A stretch of DNA of 64,000 nucleotides, from contig NZ_MKJY01000333.1 in NCBI RefSeq assembly GCF_001942465.1, forward strand, positions 1 to 64,000, written 5' to 3'. The DNA comes from Actinomadura sp. CNU-125. GTDB taxonomy: Bacteria; Actinomycetota; Actinomycetes; Streptosporangiales; Streptosporangiaceae. The notes under the pieces were generated by a model. It saw nothing but the letters and a program-made list of their open reading frames with translations, did not search any database and had not been told where the DNA came from. Shown piece after piece: positions 46,192-55,480 of the stretch. Every line of letters begins with the position of its first letter. Within the stretch, counting starts at the first letter, position 1. The position numbers were made by a program, and so were the translations under genes.

Positions 46192-47051
46192 TCGGCGGGC
46201 TGTTCCGCGTCCTGCAGTGCGTGCTGGACGGGCGCTCGTTCGTCCTGCTGCCCCGCTTCGAGGTCGCCGCGTGGGCGGCGGCCGTCCGTCGGCACCGGCC
46301 CAGACGGCGAGCCTGGTCCCGGCGGCGCTGCGCATGGTGCTGGCCTCCGACCTGACCCGCGACGACCTGGTGTCCCTGCTGTCGGTGGTGCCGGGGACGG
46401 CGCCGCTGGACCCCGCCGACGCAGACGCGTTCACCGCACGCTTCGGCGTGCCGGTGCTGCGCTCGTACGGGGCCACGGAGTTCTGCGGCGGCGTCGCCGG
46501 GTAGAACCTGGCCGACCATCGCCGGTACGCGGCGGCCAAGCGCGGCAGCGTCGGACCCGGGCTGCGGCCTGCGGGCGATCGGCCCGGACGGCGCGGAACC
46601 GCCCGCGGGGGAGGTCGGCGTGCTGGAGGTGCGCCCCGCCCAGTTCGGCGACGACGCGCCGTGGACGCGCACCACCGACCCGGCCCGCATCGACGCCGAC
46701 GGTTTCCTCTACATCGTCGGACGTGCTGACCAGACCATCATCCGCGGCAGATTCAAGATCCACCCCGGGCACGTCGCGTCGGTCCTGGAACGGCACCCGT
46801 CGGTGCGGGCCGCCGCGGTCCTGGCCGTACCGGACGCGCGGCTCGGCGAGGTCCCGGTCGCGGTGGTCGAACCGCGCCCCGGACGGACGCCGCGCCGCGC
46901 GGACCTGCTCGATCACGCGAGTGGCGAACTGGCTCGGTACGAGATTCCGGTGCGGGTCCTGTTTGTCGACGTCCTGCCCCGGACCGCGTCGGGCAAGGTC
47001 GACCTTTCGGCGGCGCGGAGACTCGCCGTTCCGGAGGAGGGCACCGAATGA
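46192..47051 (+). pseudogene. Class I adenylate-forming enzyme (acyl-CoA synthetase) tail with several lesions
   Basis: Begins inside the enzyme: GGLFRVLQCVLDGRSFVLLP. Continues through SLVPAALRMVLASDLTRDDL and SYGATEFCGGVAG (the A5-type motif), a stop TAG at 46502 where Trp is expected (GWNLADH), and a shift near 46555. Then come TDPARIDADGFLYIVGRADQ and TIIRGRFKIHPGHVASVLER (A8 hinge region), and a C-terminal catalytic Lys in LPRTASGKVDLSAARRL. The first 200 or so residues with the P-loop are missing at the junction with the S9 peptidase. Its stop overlaps the next start (ATGA). Confidence 0.8.
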
Positions 47052-47249
47052 CCTTCCGGTCGGCCGCGACCGACGAGGTGTTCCGGGCGGAGCTGTGCGT
47101 GTGGCCGGCGGACGCGGTGGCCGCGCAGGGACCCCGCCGGGAGGTCATGCCGACTGGGCCGACCGGCGCGCCTACGACGCGTCCCGGCAGCGGCGCCTGT
47201 TCGACGCCGGATACGCCGGGATGGGGCGGCCGAAGGAGTACGGTGGCCG
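47048..47249 (+). pseudogene. Acyl-CoA dehydrogenase N-terminal piece
   Basis: ATG overlaps the ligase stop. TFRSAATDEVFRAELCVWPA and, after a shift, DWADRRAYDASRQRRLFDAG and GYAGMGRPKEYGG, the last being the beginning of an acyl-CoA dehydrogenase up to its usual P-x-E-Y-G-G motif. At about 47249 it passes directly into an adenylate-forming enzyme. The remaining 300 residues are missing. Confidence 0.65.
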
Positions 47250-48002
47250 TTTCCCAAGCACGATCATGTTCACCTCCGGCAGCCGCGGTACGCGGAAGGG
47301 GATCGTGCACACCCACGGCAACGCGCTGCGGGCGGTCGCCGCCGGCCTGCCGGCCCGGTGAGCGGCTCTACATACCGATGCCGTTCTTCTGGATGGGCGG
47401 CTTCGGCGGTGGCCTTCTCACCGTGCTCGTCGTCGGCGCGACGCTGCCGACCGAGGCGATCCCGGTTTCCGAGCGGACGCTCGACCTGCTCGGCCGGGAA
47501 CGCGCGACCCTGTTCCGGGGCTGGCCCGACCAGGCGCTGCGGCTGGCGTCCCATCCGGCCGCTGCCGAAGCGGACCTGTCGTCCCTGCGCCCCGGCAGCC
47601 TCGAAGCGATACTGGCGCCGGACCTGCGCAGTCGGCCCGGCGCGCGCGAACCTGTTCGGGATGACGGAGACCTTCGGTCCCTACTGCGGCGACCCGCTCG
47701 ACCGCGACATGCCGCCCGGGACGTGGGGCAGCTGCGGCCACCGTGTACCCGTCGGAAGTCGAGTCCGCCCTGCGGACAGTCCCGGACGTCGAGCAGGCTT
47801 GCGTGACCGGCCTCGCGGAGGCGGATGGCGCCCCCGCGTCGCGGCGCCGGACGAGGCGGACGTACTGGAGGCGGTGCGGGCGCGGCTGAGCGCGTTCAAA
47901 GTGCCTTCCGTGCTGAGAATCCTGCCGCCCGGCGGTGACGTCCCGCGCATGGCCAGCGGGAAGGTGGACGAGGCGGGGCTCCAGCGCATGCTCGCGGACT
48001 GA
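47250..48002 (+). pseudogene. Second acyl-CoA synthetase remnant, internal deletion
   Basis: Starts at the P-loop TIMFTSGSRGTRKGIVHTHG, passes through LYIPMPFFWMGGFGGGLLTV, RATLFRGWPDQALRLASHPA and, in another frame, NLFGMTETFGPYCGDPLDRD. It then jumps at about 47740 to YPSEVESALRTVPDVEQACV and the C-terminal catalytic Lys region VPRMASGKVDEAGLQRMLAD. The N-terminal domain before the P-loop and about 60 residues around the hinge are missing, and there are two or more shifts. It resembles the ligase pieces at 46192 and 54504, so three related ligases once stood here. Confidence 0.75.
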
Positions 48003-48061
48003 GACGGGTCAGTGTCGTTCCGGGGAACGCCCTTCGCGCCCGGGGGAAGTAAACGTCATCG

Positions 48062-48445
48062 TCAGTCGGCCCGGGCGACCGCCGCGGCGCGGATCGTCGT
48101 GGATTCGGCCCAGGCCACCGTCTTGTCGCGGGCGATCGACAGATGTGCCGAGGCGACTTCCTCGGCACGTTCCCGGTCGCCCGCCTCGGTCGCCTCCAGC
48201 AGGCTCTCGTGTGCCCGCAGCGCCTCATGCCGCACGCGTGCGACATGGGCGCGTTCGCGTCGTCCGGGTGGGACCCCTCGGCCGCGGCGGGCCCCGGCGC
48301 CCCGCGACGGTCGCCGGGCGCATGGCGCCAGACCGAGGACTCGTGGGACGACCAGATGGTCTCGAGCGCGCCGATCACCACGATCATGGTGTCGCTGCCG
48401 CACAGCTCGACTACCGCCTCGTGGAACCGCCGCGCGTTGGACGAC
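48062..48445 (-). pseudogene. FCD-domain GntR regulator, C-terminal remnant
   Basis: The effector domain of a FadR-type GntR protein: RRFHEAVVELCGSDTMIVVI and GALETIWSSHESSVW in one frame, then HEALRAHESLLEATEAGDRE and RAEEVASAHLSIARDKTVAW in another. The winged helix is absent: similarity begins at about 48445, directly behind the end of the P450 gene. Two intact FCD regulators occur at 51677 and 52562. Confidence 0.7.
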
Positions 48446-48488
48446 CCGGCCCTGTGCGACGGGCATATCGGTGCCCGGCGCGGCGCAG

Positions 48489-49784
48489 TCACCGCAGCGT
48501 GACCGGGAGGTGCTCGATGCCTGCGATGAAACTGGAGGTGATGCGGGAGACGTCGCCGTCGATGCTCAGCCGGGGATATCTGGTGAGCAGCTCGGTGAGC
48601 ATGGTCGAGATCTCCAGCTTGGCCAGCCGGGAGCCGAGGCAGAAGTGCGGTCCGGTGCCGAACGCCAGATGGGGGTTCGGGTCACGGGACAGGTCCAGGG
48701 AATGCGGGTTGCTGAAGATCGCGGGGTCCCGGTTCGCGGCGCCGTACCACATCACGACCTTGTCGCCGGCGCGGATCCGCTGCCCGCCGAGCTCGATGTC
48801 CTTGGTCGTGGTGCGGCGGAACTGCATGACGGGGGAGACGTACCGCACGAGTTCGTCGGTGCCCGTGGCCAGTTGTTCGGGATTACGGGCGAGTTCGCCC
48901 CACAGGCCGTGTTCCTGGAGCGCCACGACCGCCCCGGAAAGTGAATTCCGGGTGGTCTCGTTGCCGGCGATGACGAGGAGGATCCAGAACATGCAGAATT
49001 CGTCGTCGGTGAGCCGTTCACCGTCGACCTCGGCGTTCGCTATCGCGGACATGATGTCGTCGGTGGGACGCCTGCGGCGGTCCGCGGCCACCCGCCTGCC
49101 GTAGTCGACGGCCTCGGCGAACATCTCTGCGGCCGTCGCCGCGTCGCCGGTCAGCTCGGCGTCCTCGAAGCCGATCATTCCGTCGGTCCAGCGGATGATG
49201 AGATGGCGGTCCTCCGGCGGCACCCCGAGCAGGTCCGCCAGTACCCGGGCCGGGAGCTCCTTCGCCACGGTCGCGACGAAGTCCACCGACCCGGCGTCGG
49301 CGAGGTCGTCGGCGATCTCGCCGGACCGCCGGTCCACGGCGGTGCGCAGCGCCTCGATCGCGCGCGGCGCGAACGCGGGCGAGATGATCTTGCGGAGCCG
49401 GGAATGCTCCGGCGGGTCCATGAAGAGCATCATCAGCCGCAGACCGGCCAGGGTCAGCTCGTCGGCGGTGAACATCTGGACGCCGCCCAGATAGTTCGAG
49501 TAGTCGGCGGGCCGCCGGGACATCTCGTGCACGAGCCCATGGCTCGTCACCGCCCAGAATCCGGGGGACGGCGGCGCGGGAAGCCCGCTCGACGACTCGC
49601 TCGCCCGGTTCGCGACCGGGCGCTCGTCCTGCCAGGCGACCGGTGCCTGCGCGCGGAGCGCGTCGAACGCCGCGTGCGGTGGCCCGGAGACGAAGGTGCG
49701 GGGGTCCGACAAATCGACGTCACACAAATCCGCGACCTGCGGGGCGTCCGGTGGGGCGGTCTGGGGCTGCTGAATCTCCTGCAT
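48489..49784 (-). CDS. Cytochrome P450
   Basis: 431 residues. I-helix oxygen-activation motif VIAGNETTRNS (about 265), ExxR in the K helix (DELVRYVSPVMQFRR; Glu and Arg present), and heme-binding FGTGPHFCLGSRLAKLE with the thiolate Cys382. The LVIAGNETT and FRRTTTKDIELGG segments resemble the actinobacterial CYP125/CYP142/CYP124-like group that hydroxylates steroid side chains and branched lipids; this is inference. Start ATG 49784 is preferred; ATG 49871 would overlap a plausible minus-strand promoter (TTGACA at 49897-49892 with TATGGT downstream). It is divergent from a TetR gene. Confidence 0.88.
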   Translation of the reverse strand: MQEIQQPQTAPPDAPQVADLCDVDLSDPRTFVSGPPHAAFDALRAQAPVAWQDERPVANRASESSSGLPAPPSPGFWAVTSHGLVHEMSRRPADYSNYLGGVQMFTADELTLAGLRLMMLFMDPPEHSRLRKIISPAFAPRAIEALRTAVDRRSGEIADDLADAGSVDFVATVAKELPARVLADLLGVPPEDRHLIIRWTDGMIGFEDAELTGDAATAAEMFAEAVDYGRRVAADRRRRPTDDIMSAIANAEVDGERLTDDEFCMFWILLVIAGNETTRNSLSGAVVALQEHGLWGELARNPEQLATGTDELVRYVSPVMQFRRTTTKDIELGGQRIRAGDKVVMWYGAANRDPAIFSNPHSLDLSRDPNPHLAFGTGPHFCLGSRLAKLEISTMLTELLTRYPRLSIDGDVSRITSSFIAGIEHLPVTLR

Positions 49785-49920
49785 TTCACGTCCAAGGGGT
49801 ACGGGCCTGCGCGTCGTCGGGCCTGCGCGTTTTCGGGACGGTGCAGCCGACTTCGTCGGCGGTTTGACCATACACATCTTCTTTTGTGTCTTGTCAAGGA
49901 CGGGCACTATCCTGGACCGC

Positions 49921-50551
49921 GTGCGGACACACGGATGGGGCGGGTCGCCGCCCGCCAGCGACGATGAGGCGGTCGCCCGGATCAAGGCCGCGACGCACGC
50001 GTGCGTCCAGAGCCTCGGCGGCGCCACCACGATCGCGCACGTGGCGACGGCCCTCGGGGTCAGCCGGCAGACCGTCTACCGTTACTTTCCGAGCACCGAG
50101 GCGATGCTGATGGCCGCTGCCATGGACGGCACCGGCGCCTTCCTGGCGAGACTGTCGCGCCGCCTCCGTGCCATCACCGGTCCGGGCGAAGTTCTGGTCG
50201 AATGCGTGGGCTACACGCTCCAGCAGGTTCCGCACGAGCCGTATCTGCGGCTGCTCCTGGACAACGCGAGCGGCGCCGCCCTGCTTCAGGGCGTCACCTC
50301 TGCCTCCGCGCGAGAGATCGGCTCGTCCTTGCTGGACCAGAGCGCGGTGGACTGGGACGCGTGCGGAATCGGTACCGAGCGGCGCGACGAACTGATCGAA
50401 TGGACGCTGCGGGTCGTGCAGGTTCCTGCTCGACCCGGGCGATCCGGCCCGCTCACCGGCTGAACTCCGTGCCTATCTGCGGCGTTGGCTCGCCCCCGCT
50501 GTCGAAGTGGCCGCGGCCCCGGACGGGGGGCAGGCCATCACCTCGGCCTAG
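49921..50551 (+). pseudogene. TetR-family regulator, frameshifted near the C-terminus
   Basis: GTG 49921 lies only seven bases after a TATCCT -10 box, so the mRNA may be leaderless. HTH: EAVARIKAATHACVQSLGGA, TTIAHVATALGVSRQTVYRY, FPSTEAMLMAAAMDGTGAFL. The effector domain continues to ELIEWTLRVVQ, then shifts at about 50422; restoring the frame gives FLLDPGDPARSPAELRAYLR and a stop at 50551. Read as is, the protein ends with a short foreign tail at 50463. It most likely represses the divergent P450 gene. Confidence 0.8.
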
Positions 50552-50905
50552 GGTCGTCCTCTCCCGGCCCGGCCGCTGGTGGCGTACCGCTTGACGAACA
50601 GGCCGATCGAACGCGGATCGTCGGCCTCGTTCGAGAGCGGAACCTGGAAGATCGTGAACGAGAGCAGGACACTTTCGAGCCACTCGCTCGCATCCCTGGT
50701 GTCCAGGTCCACACGGATCTCCCCGCAGTTACGGGCCGACTCTATGTAGGGCCGGAGGAACGCGTCGAGAAGCGCGTGCCGGGACTCGAAGTACCTGCAC
50801 AGGGTCCCCCGCGCGACCCCGGCGGTACGGGCCACATCGGACATGCTCGGCCCATGGCCGGAACCCGTCGACGGCTGTATCGGGACGCGTGAAGTCGGAG
50901 GACGA
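50548..50905 (-). pseudogene. TetR-family regulator remnant, head and middle missing
   Basis: MSDVARTAGVARGTLCRYFE is the recognition half of a TetR HTH, followed by SRHALLDAFLRPYIESARNC and GEIRVDLDTRDASEWLESVL. The first HTH helix and about 60 residues of the effector domain are absent compared with a normal TetR of about 200 residues. It is convergent with the previous TetR gene (their TAG stops overlap in CTAG) and diverges from the LLM head at 50908. Confidence 0.65.
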
Positions 50906-50907
50906 CG

Positions 50908-51010
50908 ATGCGCTTCACATTCCATTACCCCGAGACGGCCGGGCCGGAGGGCGATGTCCTCGACGCCGCGTCACCGCGCGCGGCGGCGACCGGGCGCCTT
51001 TCGCCGGGGC
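50908..51010 (+). pseudogene. LLM-class oxidoreductase, N-terminal scrap
   Basis: ATG 50908 behind GGAGGACGACG; MRFTFHYPETAGPEGDVLDA matches the start of actinobacterial F420-dependent LLM proteins. Coding similarity ends after about 25-30 residues and a DUF35-like sequence follows. Confidence 0.5.
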
Positions 51011-51039
51011 TTGCCGGAGCCGTCACCGAGGTTCGTGAG

Positions 51040-51380
51040 CAGGCGACTGTGGCCGGACGCTCCCGCTCGTCACCCCGTGGAACGGGTACTACTGGACGGC
51101 CGGTGCGGAGGACGGGCGTCTGCGCGTCCAGGAGTGCGGGTCGTGCGCGAGGTGTCGGGGACGGCGATTCTGTTCGGCTTCACCGTCAGCCATCGGTTCG
51201 CGTTGCCCGGGCTGCCGTCCCCCGACATCGTTGCGCAGGTCGCGCTCGACGAGGGGCCGCGGGTCCGGCCGACCCCCCGGCCGGTGGACTGCGAAGAGAC
51301 GGACCTGCGGCTCGGAATGCGGATGGAGGTGACGTTCGAGCAGGTCGAGGATGTCCGTCCGCCGGACGGCACCGTCCGGC
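51040..51380 (+). pseudogene. DUF35 OB-fold/Zn-ribbon acyl-CoA-associated protein, damaged
   Basis: WNGYYWTAGAEDGRLRVQEC and GSCAR give the start of the rubredoxin-like Zn ribbon, whose second Cys pair is missing. Then come the OB-fold strands LFGFTVSHRFALPGLPSPDI, VAQVALDEGPRV and CEETDLRLGMRMEVTFEQVE. DUF35 proteins partner with thiolase-like lipid-transfer proteins, for example in steroid side-chain aldol cleavage and CoA-ester handling. The next remnant is such a thiolase. At least one frameshift. Confidence 0.7.
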
Positions 51381-51560
51381 CGCAAGTTCGAGGACGACGT
51401 CGTCCTGTCCGGCACCGGGCATGCATCGATCGGACGGCGGCAGCTGCGCGATCCGCTCGCCCTCACCGTGGAGGCGTGCCGGGCGGCGGTCGACGACGCG
51501 GGCCTGACGATGGACGACATCGAGCACGGCACGGGCGAGGGCGACGTGACGGCGCTGGAG
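51369..51560 (+). pseudogene. Thiolase-family (lipid-transfer protein) N-terminal piece
   Basis: RKFEDDVVLSGTGHASIGRR, QLRDPLALTVEACRAAVDDA and GLTMDDIEHGTGEGD are the first 60 residues of an SCP-x/thiolase-like protein. The active-site Cys region and all later parts are absent. It directly follows the DUF35 piece, the standard partner order. Confidence 0.65.
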
Positions 51561-51676
51561 GCGGCGCCGCGGATCCGGGCGGGCCGGTTCAACGGCGGCG
51601 GAGCGACGCGTTGTGGCCTGGGGGCCGGGCCTGCGGCTGGCTAACATCGGGGGAGCCGGACGGGACGGAGGGGTGT

Positions 51677-52462
51677 GTGGCCAACGGCAACGACGGCGGG
51701 GGCGGGAGCCCGCCCCGGGAGAAGCCGCATCGGATCGCCGACGAGCTGCGGGCGCTGATCGCGTCGGGCCAGCTGGGCGAGGGCGACCGGCTGGGCCGCG
51801 AGCCGGAGCTGGTCGAGCGGTTCGGGGTGTCGCGGCCGTCGCTGCGCGAGGCGCTGCGCATCCTGGAGGCCGAAGGCCTCGTCACCGTCGTGCGGGGGGT
51901 GCGGGGCGGCGTCGTCGTGCACGAGCCGGGCGAGCGGATGGCGGCCCGGACGGCCGCGCTGGTGCTGCAGGCCAACGACGTGCCGCTCGGTGACGTGTTC
52001 GAGGCCCGTGCGCTGCTCGAACCGCTCGCGGCCCGGATCGTCGCGGGGAGCCCCGGCCGGTGGGACGCGGTGGACGAGCTGCGCCCGGTGGTGGAGTGGC
52101 AGCGCTCGTGCCTCGACGACCCCGAGCGGTTCTACCGGGCCAGCGCCGTGTTCCACGAGCGGCTGGTGGAGTTGTCCGGCAATCGGACGATGAGTCTCGT
52201 GGCCGAGATGGTCACCGAGATCCTCTTCCGCACGGTCACGGCCGTCCGGTCGGACGGTCACACCGTCGGCTCGCTGTCGGGGCGGCGCCGCAGCATCCGG
52301 TCGCAGGAGCGTCTGCTGGCACTGATCGACGAGGGCGACGCGGAGGGCGCCGAGCGGCACTGGCGGGCGCACATGCAGGTCGCGAGACGGGTGCTGCTCG
52401 GCCACCTGGGCATGTCGCCCGTGGACGTGGAGCACCATGATCGGCCGGACGGCCGGGTATGA
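51677..52462 (+). CDS. FCD-domain GntR-family regulator (paralogue 1)
   Basis: 261 residues from GTG 51677 with GGAGG upstream. Winged helix KPHRIADELRALIASGQLGE, LGREPELVERFGVSRPSLRE, ALRILEAEGLVTVVRGVRGG. The FCD effector domain has metal-ligand type residues in FEARALLEPLAARIV, YRASAVFHERLVELSGNRTM and RSQERLLALIDEGDAEGAER-HWRAHM. FadR-type FCD proteins bind acyl-CoA, organic acids or metals. It is one of two adjacent paralogues; 62 bp in the recognition-helix region are identical to the second copy. It probably controls the surrounding acyl-CoA genes. Confidence 0.9.
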   Translation: MANGNDGGGGSPPREKPHRIADELRALIASGQLGEGDRLGREPELVERFGVSRPSLREALRILEAEGLVTVVRGVRGGVVVHEPGERMAARTAALVLQANDVPLGDVFEARALLEPLAARIVAGSPGRWDAVDELRPVVEWQRSCLDDPERFYRASAVFHERLVELSGNRTMSLVAEMVTEILFRTVTAVRSDGHTVGSLSGRRRSIRSQERLLALIDEGDAEGAERHWRAHMQVARRVLLGHLGMSPVDVEHHDRPDGRV

Positions 52463-52561
52463 TCAAGGTGAGAACCGGTATGCGCCGACGGATCGTCCGG
52501 CTGGGCCGGGTCGGAGACGGCGCCGGGGTGTTCTCTGCCCAACAGACCGGGACGGATCCAG

Positions 52562-53323
52562 GTGGTAGCCGACAAGCAGGATGAACGCCGTGCTCGGCGG
52601 AAGCCCCGGCAGATCGCCGACGAGGTCCGCGCCATGATCGTGAGCGGTCGGCTCGCGGAGGGCGAGTCGCTCGGCCGTGAGGCGGAACTGGTCGAGCGGT
52701 TCGGGGTGTCGCGGCCGTCGCTGCGCGAGGCGCTGCGCATCCTGGAGGCGGACGGGCTGGTCAGCGTGCTGCGCGGGGTGCGCGGCGGGGTCGTCGTGCA
52801 CCGGCCCGACAAGCGGATGACGGCCCGCACCGGCTCGCTGGTGCTGCGTTCCCGCAACGTGTCCCTCGCCGACGCTTTCGAGGCCCGGTCGCTGCTCGAA
52901 CCGCTCGCCGTGCGGACGCTCGCCGCCCGGCGCCACCGTCGGACGGCCATCGCCGAACTGGGGGTCCTGATCGACCGGCAGGAAGCGGCCATCGACGACC
53001 CGGAGTGCTTCGCCGTCGCCAACGCGCGTTTCCACGAGCGGCTGGCGGCGCTCGGCGGGAACCGGACCCTGGCCGTCATCATCGAGATGCTCAACGAGAT
53101 CGTCGTCCGCTCGGTCGCGTCGGTGAGCGACAGCGGCGACGTGACGGGGTCGACGGCGATGCGGCGGCGCGGCTTGCGCTCCCAACGGCGGCTCCTGGAG
53201 CTCCTGGACGCGGGGGACCCCGCCGCCGAAGAGCACTGGCGGGCGCACATGGCCGTGGTCGGTCGCATCATGCTGGGGCAGGACGCATCGCGGGTGGTCG
53301 ACCTGCTCGTCCGCGACGCCTGA
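52562..53323 (+). CDS. FCD-domain GntR-family regulator (paralogue 2)
   Basis: 253 residues from GTG 52562. It shares its full domain plan and much sequence with paralogue 1: KPRQIADEVRAMIVSGRLAE, LGREAELVERFGVSRPSLRE, LRILEADGLVSVLRGVRGGV, FEARSLLEPLAVRTL, NARFHERLAALGGNRTLAVI, EHWRAHMAVVGRIML. The effector halves have diverged while the DNA-recognition segment is identical, so both likely bind the same operator but respond to different ligands. The candidate operator is the palindrome at 54343-54356. Confidence 0.9.
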   Translation: MVADKQDERRARRKPRQIADEVRAMIVSGRLAEGESLGREAELVERFGVSRPSLREALRILEADGLVSVLRGVRGGVVVHRPDKRMTARTGSLVLRSRNVSLADAFEARSLLEPLAVRTLAARRHRRTAIAELGVLIDRQEAAIDDPECFAVANARFHERLAALGGNRTLAVIIEMLNEIVVRSVASVSDSGDVTGSTAMRRRGLRSQRRLLELLDAGDPAAEEHWRAHMAVVGRIMLGQDASRVVDLLVRDA

Positions 53324-53414
53324 CCGTCGCGGGCGCCGCAAGCGCGGGGCGACAGGAGCGCGGGCCGGATGCCGCCAGGGAACACGCGTGGCCCCCGTCG
53401 CCCTGTCTTCGAGA

Positions 53415-54296
53415 CTACGGCTCCGGGATCTCGAAATGCTCGTCGCGGAGTTGGAACGCCCGCTTCACGCCGTGTTCGGTACGGGCCTTCATAAAGTTGA
53501 ACTCGTCGTCCTCGAACCGTAGGTTCGTGCCGAAAGCGTGGAAAAGGTAGCTCGCCACCTCTTCGCCTTGGTACGCCTGTGTCCGCTCGACCAGCCGGAA
53601 CGCCTCCTTGGCCAGGACGATGCCGTCGGCGGGCATCCTGGACACCTTGCGCGCCCACCAGTCCGCGCGGTCCGCGACGCGGTCGTCGTCCAGGACCTCG
53701 GTGAAGACGCCCAGGTGCTCGACGTCCGACGCGGCGATCGTGTCGCCGGTGAGCAGCAGCCGCGGGGCGAGGACAGGCCCCAGCGAACATGTGCAGCGAC
53801 CCCAGGGCGGGGCCGAGGAAACGCGTCGCGGGCATGCCGACCCGGGTGTCGCGCGCGACCACGGCGATGTCGGCCATGAGCGCCAACTCGAAGCCGCCGC
53901 CCAGGGCGTAGCCGCGGACCTCGGCGACCGTGGCCTTCGGGAACCCCATGAACTCGTGGTAGAAGCGGAAGGTCTTGCGGTCGACGGTCAGCCGCCGCCG
54001 CTGGCTCGGCCGTCGGCGGCTCTTGCCGCCGTTCTCTTCGGGGCCTTGGGCGCCGCGGGCCTTGTCTCCGTACCACGCGTAGGCGTTCCCCATGTCGGCC
54101 CCGGTACTGAACACCCCTCCGCGCCGCGCAGCAGGACGACCTTGACCGCGTCGTCCGTCGCGAGTTCGTCGAGGTGGTGGGCCAGGCGGAGGCGCATCTC
54201 GGCGTCGTAGGAGTTGCGTCGTGCGGGGTTGTTCAGCGTGATCCGCGCGACCCCCGTCTCCTCGTCACGTTCCAACAGGACTCGGTCGTCGGTCAC
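53415..54296 (-). pseudogene. Enoyl-CoA hydratase/isomerase, two frameshifts
   Basis: Starts at GTG 54296 (VTDDRVLLERDEETGVARIT) with GGAGGG upstream and continues LNNPARRNSYDAEMRLRLAH to VVLLRGAEG. It shifts near 54105 to VFSTGADMGNAYAWYGDKAR and FYHEFMGFPKATVAEVRGYA, LGGGFELALMADIAVVARDT. It shifts again near 53770 to LLLTGDTIAASDVEHLGVFT and SRMPADGIVLAKEAFRLVER, ending RDEHFEIPEP. The GADMGNAY and GGGFELALM segments form the oxyanion hole. An upstream palindrome suggests GntR control. Confidence 0.82.
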
Positions 54297-54342
54297 GCGG
54301 TTCGTCCCTCCATATGCAGCGGACCCTTCGACTTTAGGCAAT

Positions 54343-54356
54343 AACATCTAGATGTT
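54343..54356. promoter_or_regulatory. Perfect 14-bp palindrome, candidate GntR operator
   Basis: AACATCTAGATGTT in an AT-rich patch about 50 bp upstream of the hydratase start at 54296. Short near-palindromes of this kind are typical of FadR-type GntR sites; two such regulators are encoded 1-2.6 kb away. Confidence 0.55.
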
Positions 54357-54503
54357 TCTACCGTAAAAATTTAGCGCTTTAAGCATGGCAGAGCGTTTGG
54401 TGTGATGGCCGGCCTCCGACCTGGTAGGCGCGAGTCCGGACACGTTGACCGGGCCTTCGTGCGCGTCCGCCTCAGCGACGCCGGTTCCGGTCGGTGCCCG
54501 GGT

Positions 54504-55350
54504 TCACGGCCGCGGATCGTCCACGGCGGCGAGCCGCGATTTGAGTGCGCCGAGGTCGAGCTTGCCGCTCGACTTCAACGGCCCCTCGTCGTCGTGGAGG
54601 GATCGGCGGGTGGCCGGACGGGACGCGGACGGCGGCGGCCACGATCTGCCCCGGTCGGCGTCGTCGAGGCCGACGACGTGGGCGGTGAGCCCGGACGCGT
54701 CGAGGAAGGCGGCCTCGACCTCGCGCGGCGACACGTTCGCGCCCGCGGTTTGATCATCTCGCTGTGGCGGCCCTTGAAGTAATGGAAGCCGTCGTCGTCG
54801 ACCGTGAACAGGTCGCCGCTGTGGTACCAGTCGTCGGCGTCGAAGGTGTCGCCGCGTTCGCGGCCGTAGTAGCCCTCCATCATGAAGGGGCCGCACAGCC
54901 ACAGCTCGCCGGTCTCGCCGGGACCGCAGTCTGTGCCGGTGTCCGGGTCGACGATCCGGGTCTCGAAGCCCGGCGCAGGTCGTCCGAAGGAGCCGCGGCG
55001 GTGCTCCGGCTGGTCGGACTGGTCCTCGCTGAGCACGCAGACGCTGCCGGTTTCGGTGGTGCCGAGCATGTTGTGGCGCAGTTCGGGGTCGGCGGGCCGG
55101 ATGTCGTCCGGCAGGTTCGGCCACAGGTTGCCGCGCCGGAGCGAGCGGAGGTCGCGGTCCGGGAACGACGGGTCCTTTGCCAGGTGCGCGACGGACGCCG
55201 CGAACCCGTTGGCCTGGGTCGGTCTCGTCCGTTCGAGCAGGTCGAGGACTTCGGCGGCGTCGGTGGAGTTGGAGCACACGTGCGGCGCGCCCGCCAGCAT
55301 CGCGGCGAGCAGGCCGAAGGCGAACCCGCCGATCCAGAACGACCGTCCGG
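54504..55350 (-). pseudogene. Acyl-CoA synthetase (AMP-forming), head missing and frameshifted
   Basis: Begins within the enzyme at FAFGLLAAMLAGAPHVCSNS and reads ANGFAASVAHLAKDPSFPDR, NMLGTTETGSVCVLSEDQSD (A5-like), PGETGELWLCGPFMMEGYYG, DDWYHSGDLFTVDDDGFHYF (A7) and KGRHSEMIKPRGANVSPREV (A8). The frame breaks near 54750 and again near 54640; a last piece LKSSGKLDLGALKSRL carries the C-terminal catalytic Lys. The P-loop and all before it are absent; the break at about 55350 abuts non-coding sequence beyond the secreted-protein gene. Confidence 0.78.
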
Positions 55351-55480
55351 GAGCGGCATCGGCTCACGGGCCGACCAGTGGAGCAGCCGATGTCGGCTGC
55401 TCCACTGGTCCCCAGGACCGGGCTCGGCGGAACCGGGAGGTAGGGGTCATGGGCGGGGGCCGGTCACGGGGTGGGGGCGG

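Noticed and set aside
44467..47361. Single 964-codon protein combining S9 peptidase and acyl-CoA ligase
   Set aside because: The frame leaves the true ligase frame soon after 46191 and becomes Arg/Ser-rich; ligase homology continues in other frames. It is a junction of two broken genes.
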